Of a stretch of 64,000 nucleotides of DNA, positions 16,467-24,884 are shown in pieces. This DNA comes from an uncultured Celeribacter sp. (GTDB lineage Bacteria > Pseudomonadota > Alphaproteobacteria > Rhodobacterales > Rhodobacteraceae): NCBI RefSeq assembly GCF_963675965.1, contig NZ_OY780935.1, positions 2,716,501 to 2,780,500 of the forward strand, in the 5' to 3' direction. Below the pieces are notes generated by a model. It searched no databases and had not been told where the DNA came from. It saw only the letters and a list, made by a program, of their open reading frames with translations. The first letter of the stretch is position 1, and every line of letters begins with the position of its first letter. The translations under genes and the position numbers were made by a program.

Positions 16467-17591
16467 TCAGAACAGTGCCGCGCAATCCGCGATCCGGCGA
16501 TCCACACGCGTGACGACTTCCCGCGCAATCTGATCCCGCAGATCGCCCCGCGCGAGCCATCGGCACATATCCTGCGCGCGCACGGTCATCTCGGCGCATT
16601 CAGCGTCATGTGTTTGGCACCAGTCGATACGTTCTTCGAAATCGCTCAAATCCGCTTTGAAAGGGACATAATGTTCCCAAGGGCGAAAATGCCCGGAAGC
16701 AAAGGTTTCGAAATAGCTTTCCATCACCAGCGCAAGGCTTCCGCTGTTCATTGTCCAGTAGAACGACGAGCCGACATCGGCTCCGCGCAGCACCAAAAGA
16801 TATTTGTAGTGCAACATTGCCTGCTGTGAGAGGCGCGGTCGGGTCAGGGCGCGGGTGAAAGGATACTCTTCTAAAGGCACATTCTGGATCGCGCCGGTAA
16901 AACCTATGTCAAAGCGCGGATCGTCGATGTAGCGCTGCATCAGACGATGACGCGGGAAATGGTCGAGATGCTCGCGTGCCTCGTCTTCGCTTATTTGACC
17001 TTTGTTAAACTTTCGCATCAAGGGTTTCAGACGCAGCCCTTCACGTCGCACCTCACCGTGTCTGTCTGCCCGACCGCCATGGATGCCGCGCCAGGCGATG
17101 CGGTTTTCTTTTTTCGCCCAGGGCACGCGGTTCCAATCTCGTGGCCCCAAAAAAACCGGAGACCCTAGATCGTAATATGTCGGCAGGGGCCATAGAATTC
17201 GCCCGACGCTGCCGATTTCACGATTGAAGGTAAAGATCGGAAAAAGAGACCCGTCTGGCAGGGCAATATTGCGCAGGCGTCGATCTTGCATATCTACGAT
17301 CACATCGCTTTGCACACCTGCGGCCAAAATCTCGCGCAGGCTGCCTTGTGCTTTGTTGCGATTGACAAAGCGGTTTTCGTTAATCAGACCGTCCAGCCCA
17401 TCGGCGCCCGTCTCCAGCCCCCATCCGTTCTCCGGGTAAGGTCGTCCTTCGGTCCAGTTCCAAGCCACCGCAGAGCCACTTGACCCCGCCAGTGCCTGCG
17501 ACCGGGCCTCTGGCGTTTGCGTCAGCCTGCGCTCAAGCACCTGTCCTAATTGGAGCCGGACAGACGTTTCTATGAACTCTGCATCATCCAT
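16467..17591 (-). CDS. GT90/CAP10-like glycosyltransferase
   Basis: A 374-residue cytoplasmic protein. The C-terminal half carries the CAP10-type block KYLLVLRGADVGSSFYWTMN followed by SGSLALVMES and FRPWEHYVPFKADLSDFEE, typical of family 90 O-glucosyl/xylosyl-type transferases and LpsA-like LPS-modifying proteins. The middle has KKENRIAWRGIHGGRAD (sugar-nucleotide region). Last gene of the glycan cluster, 6 bp after the GT2 gene. Probable role: adding glucose, galactose or xylose to a surface glycan or protein; the acceptor is unknown. Confidence 0.82.
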   Translation of the reverse strand: MDDAEFIETSVRLQLGQVLERRLTQTPEARSQALAGSSGSAVAWNWTEGRPYPENGWGLETGADGLDGLINENRFVNRNKAQGSLREILAAGVQSDVIVDMQDRRLRNIALPDGSLFPIFTFNREIGSVGRILWPLPTYYDLGSPVFLGPRDWNRVPWAKKENRIAWRGIHGGRADRHGEVRREGLRLKPLMRKFNKGQISEDEAREHLDHFPRHRLMQRYIDDPRFDIGFTGAIQNVPLEEYPFTRALTRPRLSQQAMLHYKYLLVLRGADVGSSFYWTMNSGSLALVMESYFETFASGHFRPWEHYVPFKADLSDFEERIDWCQTHDAECAEMTVRAQDMCRWLARGDLRDQIAREVVTRVDRRIADCAALF

Positions 17592-17597
17592 AACAGC

Positions 17598-18599
17598 TTA
17601 CCCGAAGTATCCGATCTTTTCCGCCAAGGCGCGCCCCTCTTCCGTCTCCAAAATCCGCGCAGCCATTTCATGGTGAAATACCACGGCCCTGTTATGCCAG
17701 TCTGTAAGCTCAGGATCATTGACAAAGTCCGCACGGATTTGACGTGCGAGGGGGGACGGCGTCACATACCGCAGATCTTCGTCGCCCTGCGTGTTATAGC
17801 TGTTCCAGTATTTCAGAGACTTCTGCAGGCGTGTGGTGCCGGCCACATCGCCCCGGTTTACCTTGATCAAATAGGCCTCGGCGCACCGGATCGCATAGTG
17901 ATTGAGTTGCGCATATTGCACAGAGCTTAGAGCATCGAGCGCCTTGATCTGGGTGTCGGTATAGCTCGGTGGCAGCACATTCCCAGAGCCGTCCCGCCAC
18001 ACATATCCATCTTTTGAAAAGCTCTCCATGAGCGGCCTGTGGTTGCGGCGCAACTGAAATGGAACTGAATTGCGGTACAGTGTTTTGACTGCATTCAGAA
18101 CGGGCCTGCCTTCCTCGGACAAGGCGCCGTAGGGTTTGTTGCGCTGACGGAACAGGCTGGGAGCGGGTTCATCGCACAAAGATTTTTGCCCGTTACTGTT
18201 ATACGGAATTGAGGTCATCGAGACGGCATCGCATTCTCCGACCTGTTTCAAGAAAGCACCGAGCGTTTTCTCTGGGAGGTTGACCTGTAAAAATTCGTCT
18301 ACATCGGAATGAAAAATCCATTCGGCATCGCGGTAGACATTGAACAGCTTGGCATAGCGCAGCGCCATGACCTGCCACTGGCCTTCATTTCGCCGGAGCA
18401 TTTTGGGATTGGGCACATGTGTGACATGGCCAAGCTCTGCCAGACGATCCAGAATTCGGTCCGTCCCATCATTGCAATCGTTGGTCACGACAAGGAAATG
18501 ATCGAAGCCAAGCGACATGTGATGCGCGACCCAGTCGAGGATATAGGGCCCCTCGTTCTTCATCGCTGTGACGATCATGTAACGGCTTTTCTTTGCCAT
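17598..18599 (-). CDS. Family 2-type glycosyltransferase (PF13704-like)
   Basis: A 333-residue protein starting MAKKSRYMIVTAMKNEGPYI, the nucleotide-binding first strand of this GT-A group, with NDCNDGTDRIL and the metal-binding HSDVDEF (D99, D101). A late His/Arg region (VVFHHEMAARI) follows. No membrane anchor. It lies 2 bp after the sulfatase-RTX gene and 6 bp before the GT90 gene, so the three are one transcript. Donor and acceptor sugars cannot be read. Confidence 0.85.
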   Translation of the reverse strand: MAKKSRYMIVTAMKNEGPYILDWVAHHMSLGFDHFLVVTNDCNDGTDRILDRLAELGHVTHVPNPKMLRRNEGQWQVMALRYAKLFNVYRDAEWIFHSDVDEFLQVNLPEKTLGAFLKQVGECDAVSMTSIPYNSNGQKSLCDEPAPSLFRQRNKPYGALSEEGRPVLNAVKTLYRNSVPFQLRRNHRPLMESFSKDGYVWRDGSGNVLPPSYTDTQIKALDALSSVQYAQLNHYAIRCAEAYLIKVNRGDVAGTTRLQKSLKYWNSYNTQGDEDLRYVTPSPLARQIRADFVNDPELTDWHNRAVVFHHEMAARILETEEGRALAEKIGYFG

Positions 18600-18601
18600 G
18601 C

Positions 18602-20923
18602 TCAGAGCCCCTCCTTGCCAAACTTCAGCGTCTCCATGACGGCATCGACATTCGTAATCCCCTCGAGGACCACGAAAGACGCTCCGAGGCGGATTTGCAC
18701 AGCACTGTCAGTTTCCGTGACATCCGGCGCGCCTGGCCAATCCGTCAGGTCGATCTGAACGTCTGGATGCCAATCCGTGATCCGGGTGAGCCCTCCATAG
18801 GCAATCACATATCGTGTTTTACCTGACCCACCGGTGATCGTGTTTTCACCGGTTCCAACGCGGATCGTGTCATCGCCCTCCTGCGATATGACCCGGTTGC
18901 GCCCCGGGCCCGTGTCGATATCCGAGGCGCCTTCGCCGTCATAAATCACATCGTTGCCGTGACCGCCCAGAATTGTGTTGTTGCCGGCGTTGCCATGGAT
19001 TTCATCATTTCCGGTGCCACCATCCAGATGGTCGTGCCCGCCGCCGCCCCAGAGGTAATCATTGCCCGGGCCACCAAAGAAGCGGTTGCTGTCCTTGCGC
19101 CGTTTCGACCGCGCGATGAGCCGGTCATTCCCTGCCCCGCCGTGAAATTCGGCTCCGGAGTATTTCGGCCCGATCATCACGTCATCGCCCAGGGATCCCT
19201 GTACCTCAATGGTCACGCGCTCTGAGGTTTCAAACTCGATGGGACTGTCAGGATGCGCCACGATGCGGAGCCGTTTGCCATCGCGCGACCCATCGTCATT
19301 GGCGGCCTCGTTGCGCGAGACCACCGTGGCGATGCGGATCTTTTCAATATTGGCGGGTGCATGCAGCACATAATCATCCGGACCGGCCATATACCAAAGT
19401 GTATCCGTGCCGCCGTCTTTTTCCTCGACAATCTTTTCGGCGTCCGCGCCATAGGCCCAATAGTCATTATCTCCCCGTCCTCCGGCCATCACCACCGTGC
19501 CATCGACCGCCATCATCGCGTTGACGCCATCTGCGGGGTTCTCAAATCCCCGCAGATCGAGTCCGAGATCGAGCGCACCTTTGACAAGTTCTTCGCGCAG
19601 TTGTTCAAGCGGAGCGCTGGGGGCGATGTTTGTCGTCTCTCCCGGGTCGGCGATCAGGTCATAGACATGCTCCTCGCCATTGGGATAGCGGAAATAGCGA
19701 TATTGGCTCAGCCCGTCGACCGAGGGGCGGACAGAGAGCGTGCCGAAGACGCAAGTGATCGGTGATTTGGTGCTGTCGAATGTGCCGAAACTGTCGTCGA
19801 TCAGGGGCAGAAGGCTCTGTCCCGAAACCCAGTCGTGTCGATATGGCAACCCGGCGAGATCCATGATCGTCTTGGGCACATTGTGCAAGGACACCGGCAG
19901 GCTTACTTCCGTCCCCGTTTCCATGCGGGGGGACCAGAGGCAGAGCGGGACATGGGCGGCGCTGTCCCATTGGCTCATCTTGTGAAAGCTGTCGTGATTG
20001 CCAAGGTTGAATCCATTGTCGGAGAGCAGGATCACCGAGGTGTTTTGCGCAATCTCTGAGGTCTCCAGCGCGTCCAGAAACCGTCCAATTTCATGGTCCA
20101 CATGTGAGCAGGCGGCAAAATAGGCGCGCACCACCTGTCGCCAGCCCTCATCCCCTGCCTTTTCCGGCGTCCACTGACCATTGACGATATAGGCAAGTTC
20201 ATACACCGCCATTCCGGGCTGCGGGCCGTTGTAATCCTCCGTGGCGGCGATCTCCGGCCAGGTGATCTTGTCGACATCATACATCTGATAAAACCGGTCC
20301 GGCGTCACCAGATTGTAATGCGGATGTTTGAAACCGAGCTGGATCAGATGCCGCCGCTTGGGATCGAGGTTGGCCAGATGGTCGATGGCGTTTTGCGCCA
20401 CCCAGAAGTCAAAGAAATGATCGTCTTGCGAGCCGTCATCGTTCGGGTGATTGACGCCTGCGACCCCCGGTCCGCGGCCGTCGAGATAGTCTTTGACGCC
20501 CCGGCGTCCGCCCTTGTCTTTGGCTTCCACGTCATGGTGGAACAACAGGCGTTTGTAGTCCTCGGGCATCGGCTTGTAATTGCCGTCTGTCTTGCCGGTT
20601 GTGAATGTCTCGAACCCCGCGCGGCGCAGGTCGTATTGCCACGCCGCGGCCGGCGGCAAGACATCGCGCCAGAGCCTGTTCAGATCGACAAGCCCGGTGC
20701 GAAACGGCGACAAGCCGGTGGCAAGCTCGGCCCGGCAGGGGGCGCAAAGGGGCACGGTGGCATAGGCATTCGCGAACCGTGCGCCCTTGGCCATCAACCG
20801 GTCGATATTGGGCGTCTTGATCTCGACCCCGAAAGCATTGCGCCACGTGAAAATGTCGATCATGTCATCGATCCAGATGACACAGAGATTATCGCCACGG
20901 ACGTTGTCGCGATCAAAGCTCAT
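18602..20923 (-). CDS. Sulfatase fused to C-terminal RTX calcium-binding repeats
   Basis: A 773-residue two-part protein. Residues ~10-470 form an alkaline-phosphatase-fold sulfatase: early metal Asp pair (WIDDMID), the formylglycine motif C60-A-P-C-R64, substrate region GFKHPHYNL, and the late metal site LSDNGFNLGNHDSFHK. Residues ~595-700 are RTX nonapeptides (GGAGNDRL, GGTGNDEI, GGHGNDVI). No N-terminal signal peptide is seen, which with RTX repeats suggests type I secretion. The Cys form of the motif needs formylglycine-generating enzyme, not seen here. It overlaps the LamG-like gene by 11 bp. Likely role: removing sulfate from an extracellular glycan; it could instead be a phosphoesterase of the same fold. 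Confidence 0.88.
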   Translation of the reverse strand: MSFDRDNVRGDNLCVIWIDDMIDIFTWRNAFGVEIKTPNIDRLMAKGARFANAYATVPLCAPCRAELATGLSPFRTGLVDLNRLWRDVLPPAAAWQYDLRRAGFETFTTGKTDGNYKPMPEDYKRLLFHHDVEAKDKGGRRGVKDYLDGRGPGVAGVNHPNDDGSQDDHFFDFWVAQNAIDHLANLDPKRRHLIQLGFKHPHYNLVTPDRFYQMYDVDKITWPEIAATEDYNGPQPGMAVYELAYIVNGQWTPEKAGDEGWRQVVRAYFAACSHVDHEIGRFLDALETSEIAQNTSVILLSDNGFNLGNHDSFHKMSQWDSAAHVPLCLWSPRMETGTEVSLPVSLHNVPKTIMDLAGLPYRHDWVSGQSLLPLIDDSFGTFDSTKSPITCVFGTLSVRPSVDGLSQYRYFRYPNGEEHVYDLIADPGETTNIAPSAPLEQLREELVKGALDLGLDLRGFENPADGVNAMMAVDGTVVMAGGRGDNDYWAYGADAEKIVEEKDGGTDTLWYMAGPDDYVLHAPANIEKIRIATVVSRNEAANDDGSRDGKRLRIVAHPDSPIEFETSERVTIEVQGSLGDDVMIGPKYSGAEFHGGAGNDRLIARSKRRKDSNRFFGGPGNDYLWGGGGHDHLDGGTGNDEIHGNAGNNTILGGHGNDVIYDGEGASDIDTGPGRNRVISQEGDDTIRVGTGENTITGGSGKTRYVIAYGGLTRITDWHPDVQIDLTDWPGAPDVTETDSAVQIRLGASFVVLEGITNVDAVMETLKFGKEGL
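18823..19141 (-). repeat. RTX nonapeptide repeat region
   Basis: Codes for residues ~595-700 of the sulfatase fusion. About six to eight repeats of GGxGNDxxx type are visible, the last ones degenerate (GPGRNRVIS, EGDDTIRVG, GTGENTITG). Such repeats form a calcium-bound parallel beta-roll. Confidence 0.85.
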
Positions 20924-21644
20924 AAGTCGCCTCCTGCTGCCACAGTGCCGTCAGAGTGGGATATGTGCTATTTGCGAAAATATCCTCACCGGGCCAGATC
21001 CAGAGCCGGGCAATCTGCGCTTCGCCCAGTGTCTTTTTGATCCCCGTACGATCACTGCGACATCCGATGAACATGTCATGACGCCCGGTCTGGAGACTGC
21101 TTGATACCTTCAGCGCGTCGGGTGTCTCGCCATTTACGGCCAGTTTCATTTTGTCGTCATGGACGGAGGCGCACACCAGATTGAAATGGCCGGGCACGAC
21201 GGGGCAGGGGCGCGAAAGTCCGGCGACACTCTCCCGGAATTTCAATTCCACCGCTCCATCGCTTTCAGACAGAAACAGGTAGTCGCGGCCGTCTCGGGGA
21301 TTGAGCGTTATAAGTGTACTGGCCCGTCCGATCGGGGAGGCGAACATCACCGCGACGCTGAAACACGGAAGATCAAGCCTCAGATCCTCAAGCGCAAAGC
21401 CGCAATTTACTTTGTCTTGCAACCGCAAAACCGGGCGTGCGCCGAGGCGCTCGGATTTTGCATGGCCATCGTTGGGGGTTGCGGGGCGTGCAATATAGGT
21501 GCCGGACAGGTCGCGCCAGCCGGTTACCCGCGTATCCTCAAGCACCAGTGTTGCAGCATCGAATACGATCCCACGCGGATCTTGCGCGACGCCTTGGTCA
21601 GGCAGCAAAGCGCCTTTTGGCATATCAATATCAACGTAAAGCAT
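20913..21644 (-). CDS. Uncharacterised protein, LamG/concanavalin-like
   Basis: A 243-residue protein of mostly beta-type sequence. LPCFSVAVMFASPIGRASTL, SESDGAVELKFRE, HFNLVCASVHDDKMKLAVNG and RHDMFIGCRSDRTG fit the strand pattern of a LamG/concanavalin-like sandwich. A final helix-like WPGEDIFANSTYPTLTALW ends it. No signal peptide. Its start shares one base with the stop of the upstream gene (TGATG), and its end overlaps the sulfatase start by 11 bp, so the three are translated together. A carbohydrate-binding role is inferred from fold and company only. Confidence 0.7.
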   Translation of the reverse strand: MLYVDIDMPKGALLPDQGVAQDPRGIVFDAATLVLEDTRVTGWRDLSGTYIARPATPNDGHAKSERLGARPVLRLQDKVNCGFALEDLRLDLPCFSVAVMFASPIGRASTLITLNPRDGRDYLFLSESDGAVELKFRESVAGLSRPCPVVPGHFNLVCASVHDDKMKLAVNGETPDALKVSSSLQTGRHDMFIGCRSDRTGIKKTLGEAQIARLWIWPGEDIFANSTYPTLTALWQQEATYEL

Positions 21645-23032
21645 CAGCCAGACACCTTAAGCCGTGCGGGCAAGGCCCAGCGTTTCACATCGGGGGCGTC
21701 AGGCGAGGACCAGCTGTCACGGATTGCGCCGGGTGTTTCCCACGCATAGCTGAACATCAGCCCTGTGTGCGCAGCCTTTTTTTCGAGTTGAATAAGGAGG
21801 TCACGCGGTTCCTCCGGATCCACCGAAACAGACTGGATCGCAAGCAATCCATCCGGGCCCTCTATCCGCACGCCGTGATTTGTTCCGCTTTTGAACGGGT
21901 CCTGTTTGTCAAACATCAGTGGCGCCTGGGCATCGGAACGGACGCGGATGAACTGTGCATCCTCCCATTCTGCCAAAAGGAACCGTGGACAGTGCCAGTC
22001 CCGTCCAGCGCCCATTTCGAGCAGGGCCGCGGCCTCTGTCCGGGCGCGCAGGCGCATACCGGCCTCGGTCGGGCGCAAGGTCTCGTCGGTTTCAATGGCA
22101 AAGCTTGGCAGGGTGAAAACGGGTCCCATTTCGTTGCCATAAACGGCGAGGTCCCATTGGGCCTGTCGTCGGTCCCGGCCGGGGCAGGCGGCCGAAGTGT
22201 CAAAGACCATCAGTGCAGGCACCGGGCGCAGATCGAGATCCCAAAACGACGTCGCGAGTTTTTCAAGCAACGCGCGCATCGCGGGCACGAACTCCGGCTC
22301 TGGTGTTCCAATGTCTTCGAGAGCGAAGTCGACGCTCAGCGCGGCAATCTTTGCGGATTTGTTCAGCGTCAAGGCCAGCGCTTTGAGGTTTTCTGCGGCG
22401 CGCATCAGGTTCTCAAATGCTCTGCCAGCCCCCAGCGCCTCCAGTGATGCTGACCGGTCCGTTTCGCAGCGTACAAGAATGAGCGGAAGCCCCCGCCCGC
22501 ACGCCTGTCTCAGACGCAGCATTTCTGCCGCCAACAGTGCGTCCTGCGTTTGTTCCCTCAATCCTTCGGAGCGGGATGTCTCTGTCGCGGCTTCGATTCC
22601 GGCCATGCCCACGGCCCCGATGTCATCCTCGGGCGAGACGACATGGTAGGGATATTCCCCCGGTCCCGGAATGGCGCGTGTGCGACGCGATCCGCCAAGG
22701 CTGAGAATGCCGAGCACAGGCCCTGGCGTTTCGGCGAGCACGGCGCCTCCGGCCACCGGTCGACGATAGCCGCGGGGGCCATTCGAGCCGGGCATATTGG
22801 CATCGAAAAAGATCCAGTCCGCCTGCACGCGCAGATTCCACGCATCGAGATCCCCCAGAACATCGGGGTCAATCGGCGTGAAAAGGCGATGACGCAAGTC
22901 GTCCACCACCTGATCCGAGAGTTTCAGGATCAGCCCGCTGTCATCAAAGCGGATGACATCGCCATTGCGCGCGCGCAAGAGCACGTTCCCGGTTCCGTTC
23001 GGCGGGACCTGATGGTCGTCTTCAAAAGACAT
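21644..23032 (-). CDS. Uncharacterised protein, possibly SGNH/sialate esterase-like
   Basis: A 462-residue protein I do not recognise. The middle has GPVLGILSLGGSRRTRAIPG followed by a long helical segment and strands ending LPLILVRCETDRSASLEALG, then PALMVFDTSAACPGRDRR and an Ala-rich helix TEAGMRLRARTEAAALLEMG; this order is loosely like SGNH esterases such as sialate O-acetylesterase. The C-terminal ~110 residues look like a beta domain (GVRIEGPDGLLAIQSVSVDP). No signal peptide. Coupled to the LamG-like gene. Without a clear Ser-Gly-Asn-His set, an enzymatic role is only a suggestion. Confidence 0.6.
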   Translation of the reverse strand: MSFEDDHQVPPNGTGNVLLRARNGDVIRFDDSGLILKLSDQVVDDLRHRLFTPIDPDVLGDLDAWNLRVQADWIFFDANMPGSNGPRGYRRPVAGGAVLAETPGPVLGILSLGGSRRTRAIPGPGEYPYHVVSPEDDIGAVGMAGIEAATETSRSEGLREQTQDALLAAEMLRLRQACGRGLPLILVRCETDRSASLEALGAGRAFENLMRAAENLKALALTLNKSAKIAALSVDFALEDIGTPEPEFVPAMRALLEKLATSFWDLDLRPVPALMVFDTSAACPGRDRRQAQWDLAVYGNEMGPVFTLPSFAIETDETLRPTEAGMRLRARTEAAALLEMGAGRDWHCPRFLLAEWEDAQFIRVRSDAQAPLMFDKQDPFKSGTNHGVRIEGPDGLLAIQSVSVDPEEPRDLLIQLEKKAAHTGLMFSYAWETPGAIRDSWSSPDAPDVKRWALPARLKVSG

Positions 23033-23095
23033 ATTCTGCCCTCAACCGCATTTTACTAAACCATGCTTGTGACATGGCGACTGTCACGCATGAAA

Positions 23096-24868
23096 TCACG
23101 CTTTTCTCTCGACAACCAGTCTGAGCCGCTCTGTTTTCAGATGCAAAACCTCAAGGGCTTCGTCAAAACTTTCCGGCGTGACGCCGAGCGGCGGGTTCTC
23201 CTGAAACTGGAAACGCTGCCATGGGATATCTCTTGCGTGTTTCAGAAGCTTTTCAAGCAGCTTCGGGCGCAGCCCGTCCGGGGCGTAATCATCTGGCAGT
23301 TCAATCATCTTCTTGATGAAGCGGCCAATTGAATTGCTCATTCCATTGGCCTGTCGAAGAATTTCCGCTTGGCTGTCCGTGATGGATGGGTTCAGGGCCA
23401 AAGTCGGCCCGTCTCCCATATGCGGCCAATCCAGCTCAGCACAAAACACCTCGACAACATCTTTCCCAGGTTCAAAGGGCAACACGCGAAGATTGGCCGT
23501 CCCGAATGCATTTCGCAATTCACGCTTCATGGTTTCAGTGTCCAGAAGCTTTTGGCAAAACGGCTGTGCAAAGAACGCTTTAAAGTCGAGAGATGTTTGC
23601 CAGAGGTTCCGCGCGCTTGCCTGCGCGGTTTTTCGGCCCGCCCTGCGGTTCTGTACAGACTGCAGATAAAAGCTGCGCATCCATGCTGTCTGCTCGCGTT
23701 CAAAAAGCACCAGTTCGATCTCATATCCGTCAAGGGCTGCGGAAAGAGCTTTGCGGGTGTCATCGGTCAAACCGGGCAATTCCACGAACAGACTCTCATC
23801 GGACAGGAAAACGGTTTGAACGCCTTCCGGAACCGTTTCGAGCATGCGGCACAGCTGATCGACAGATGCATCGCGCAATTGTTGGGAGAACCACGCGTGA
23901 TTGAGATCGTTCTTGTCTGCGTTTTGCGTGGGATAGAAGATTCCATCCTGCTGGTAATTTTTCGAATGGGTATAAAAATACGCCTGAAGCGAGCTTGTCC
24001 CGGTTTTCGGCAGGCCGCAATGGATCACCAGTTTTGGCCGTGCCGCCAAATTTGGCTCCGGAGGCCTCTGCTCTCTCGTCGCGTTTAAGCCCGTCAGCTT
24101 GTTTAAGGCTTGCGCGTAATCGTATAGGTTTTTATGCCCACGCTCCGCCGCGCGGCGTCCCATTTTTTTGAGGTATCGAGCAGAGGTCCGGCGTTTCTCG
24201 CGAATAAGACGGCGCAGGTCGCCGGGGGTTGCCTTTTCCACAAGAAGATCGGCTAGGCAATCAATTGCCTCGGCACGTTTGAGCAAATTCAAAACTCCAT
24301 GGCTGCCACAATACACGGGCAGTTCAGTGATTTGGAAATGCTTAGAACAGCGTAAAACATGTTTTCTGTCTTTCCCATGCAGAGGGTCATAGGCGATCAC
24401 ATAATGGCAACCTGGACCGGCTTGCTCACTCACATCATGGAGAAACGGGCCAATTTCTTTTGCAAAGGCAAGATAGCGGCGCTCAAAGGGGACTACCTCC
24501 GGGTCTATGGAAATCTGCGGGGACAAGGCAATGCACAGAGACGCCTCCAATGTCTTGGCTGCCAAGAGCGCCCCGTACCCTCCCATGGAGCTACCATATG
24601 CCGTAACCGGGACATCGGGACCAAGAAAACCGCGGCATGCCCGCATGGCCTCAAAAAAATCCGGACACTGGAACCAATTCGTCTCTGTCAACGCGATGTA
24701 AATCGCGGAGATGCCACGCTTGTTCAGAAAGGTCTCCCCCCAGCCGGGTTGATTGATCCCGAGGGGGTGCACGCGATCGGGAAAACTCACGACGACATGC
24801 GTACTGTCGCAAGCGACATAGCGGGCAGAGATATGTTCACTTTGGTAGATGACGTCGCCGGTTTGCAT
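23096..24868 (-). CDS. Alpha/beta hydrolase - sulfotransferase-like fusion protein
   Basis: A 590-residue protein from ATG 24868, placed 16 bp after the upstream stop. An in-frame ATG at 24937 would overlap the upstream gene by 53 bp and adds no family-like sequence. Residues ~1-215 form an esterase-like alpha/beta domain with nucleophile elbow AYGSSMGGYGALLA (S94) and a late His (GSHGVL). Residues ~278-590 start with KLVIHCGLPKTGTSSLQAYF, the PAPS phosphate-binding loop of sulfotransferases (PKTGTSS at 287-293), followed by VFLSDESLF and FEREQTAWMRSFYLQSVQ. The second half probably transfers sulfate from PAPS to a glycan; the first may act as an acyl esterase or acyltransferase on the same target. 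Confidence 0.8.
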   Translation of the reverse strand: MQTGDVIYQSEHISARYVACDSTHVVVSFPDRVHPLGINQPGWGETFLNKRGISAIYIALTETNWFQCPDFFEAMRACRGFLGPDVPVTAYGSSMGGYGALLAAKTLEASLCIALSPQISIDPEVVPFERRYLAFAKEIGPFLHDVSEQAGPGCHYVIAYDPLHGKDRKHVLRCSKHFQITELPVYCGSHGVLNLLKRAEAIDCLADLLVEKATPGDLRRLIREKRRTSARYLKKMGRRAAERGHKNLYDYAQALNKLTGLNATREQRPPEPNLAARPKLVIHCGLPKTGTSSLQAYFYTHSKNYQQDGIFYPTQNADKNDLNHAWFSQQLRDASVDQLCRMLETVPEGVQTVFLSDESLFVELPGLTDDTRKALSAALDGYEIELVLFEREQTAWMRSFYLQSVQNRRAGRKTAQASARNLWQTSLDFKAFFAQPFCQKLLDTETMKRELRNAFGTANLRVLPFEPGKDVVEVFCAELDWPHMGDGPTLALNPSITDSQAEILRQANGMSNSIGRFIKKMIELPDDYAPDGLRPKLLEKLLKHARDIPWQRFQFQENPPLGVTPESFDEALEVLHLKTERLRLVVERKA

Positions 24869-24884
24869 CACGTCCACTTTCCCG

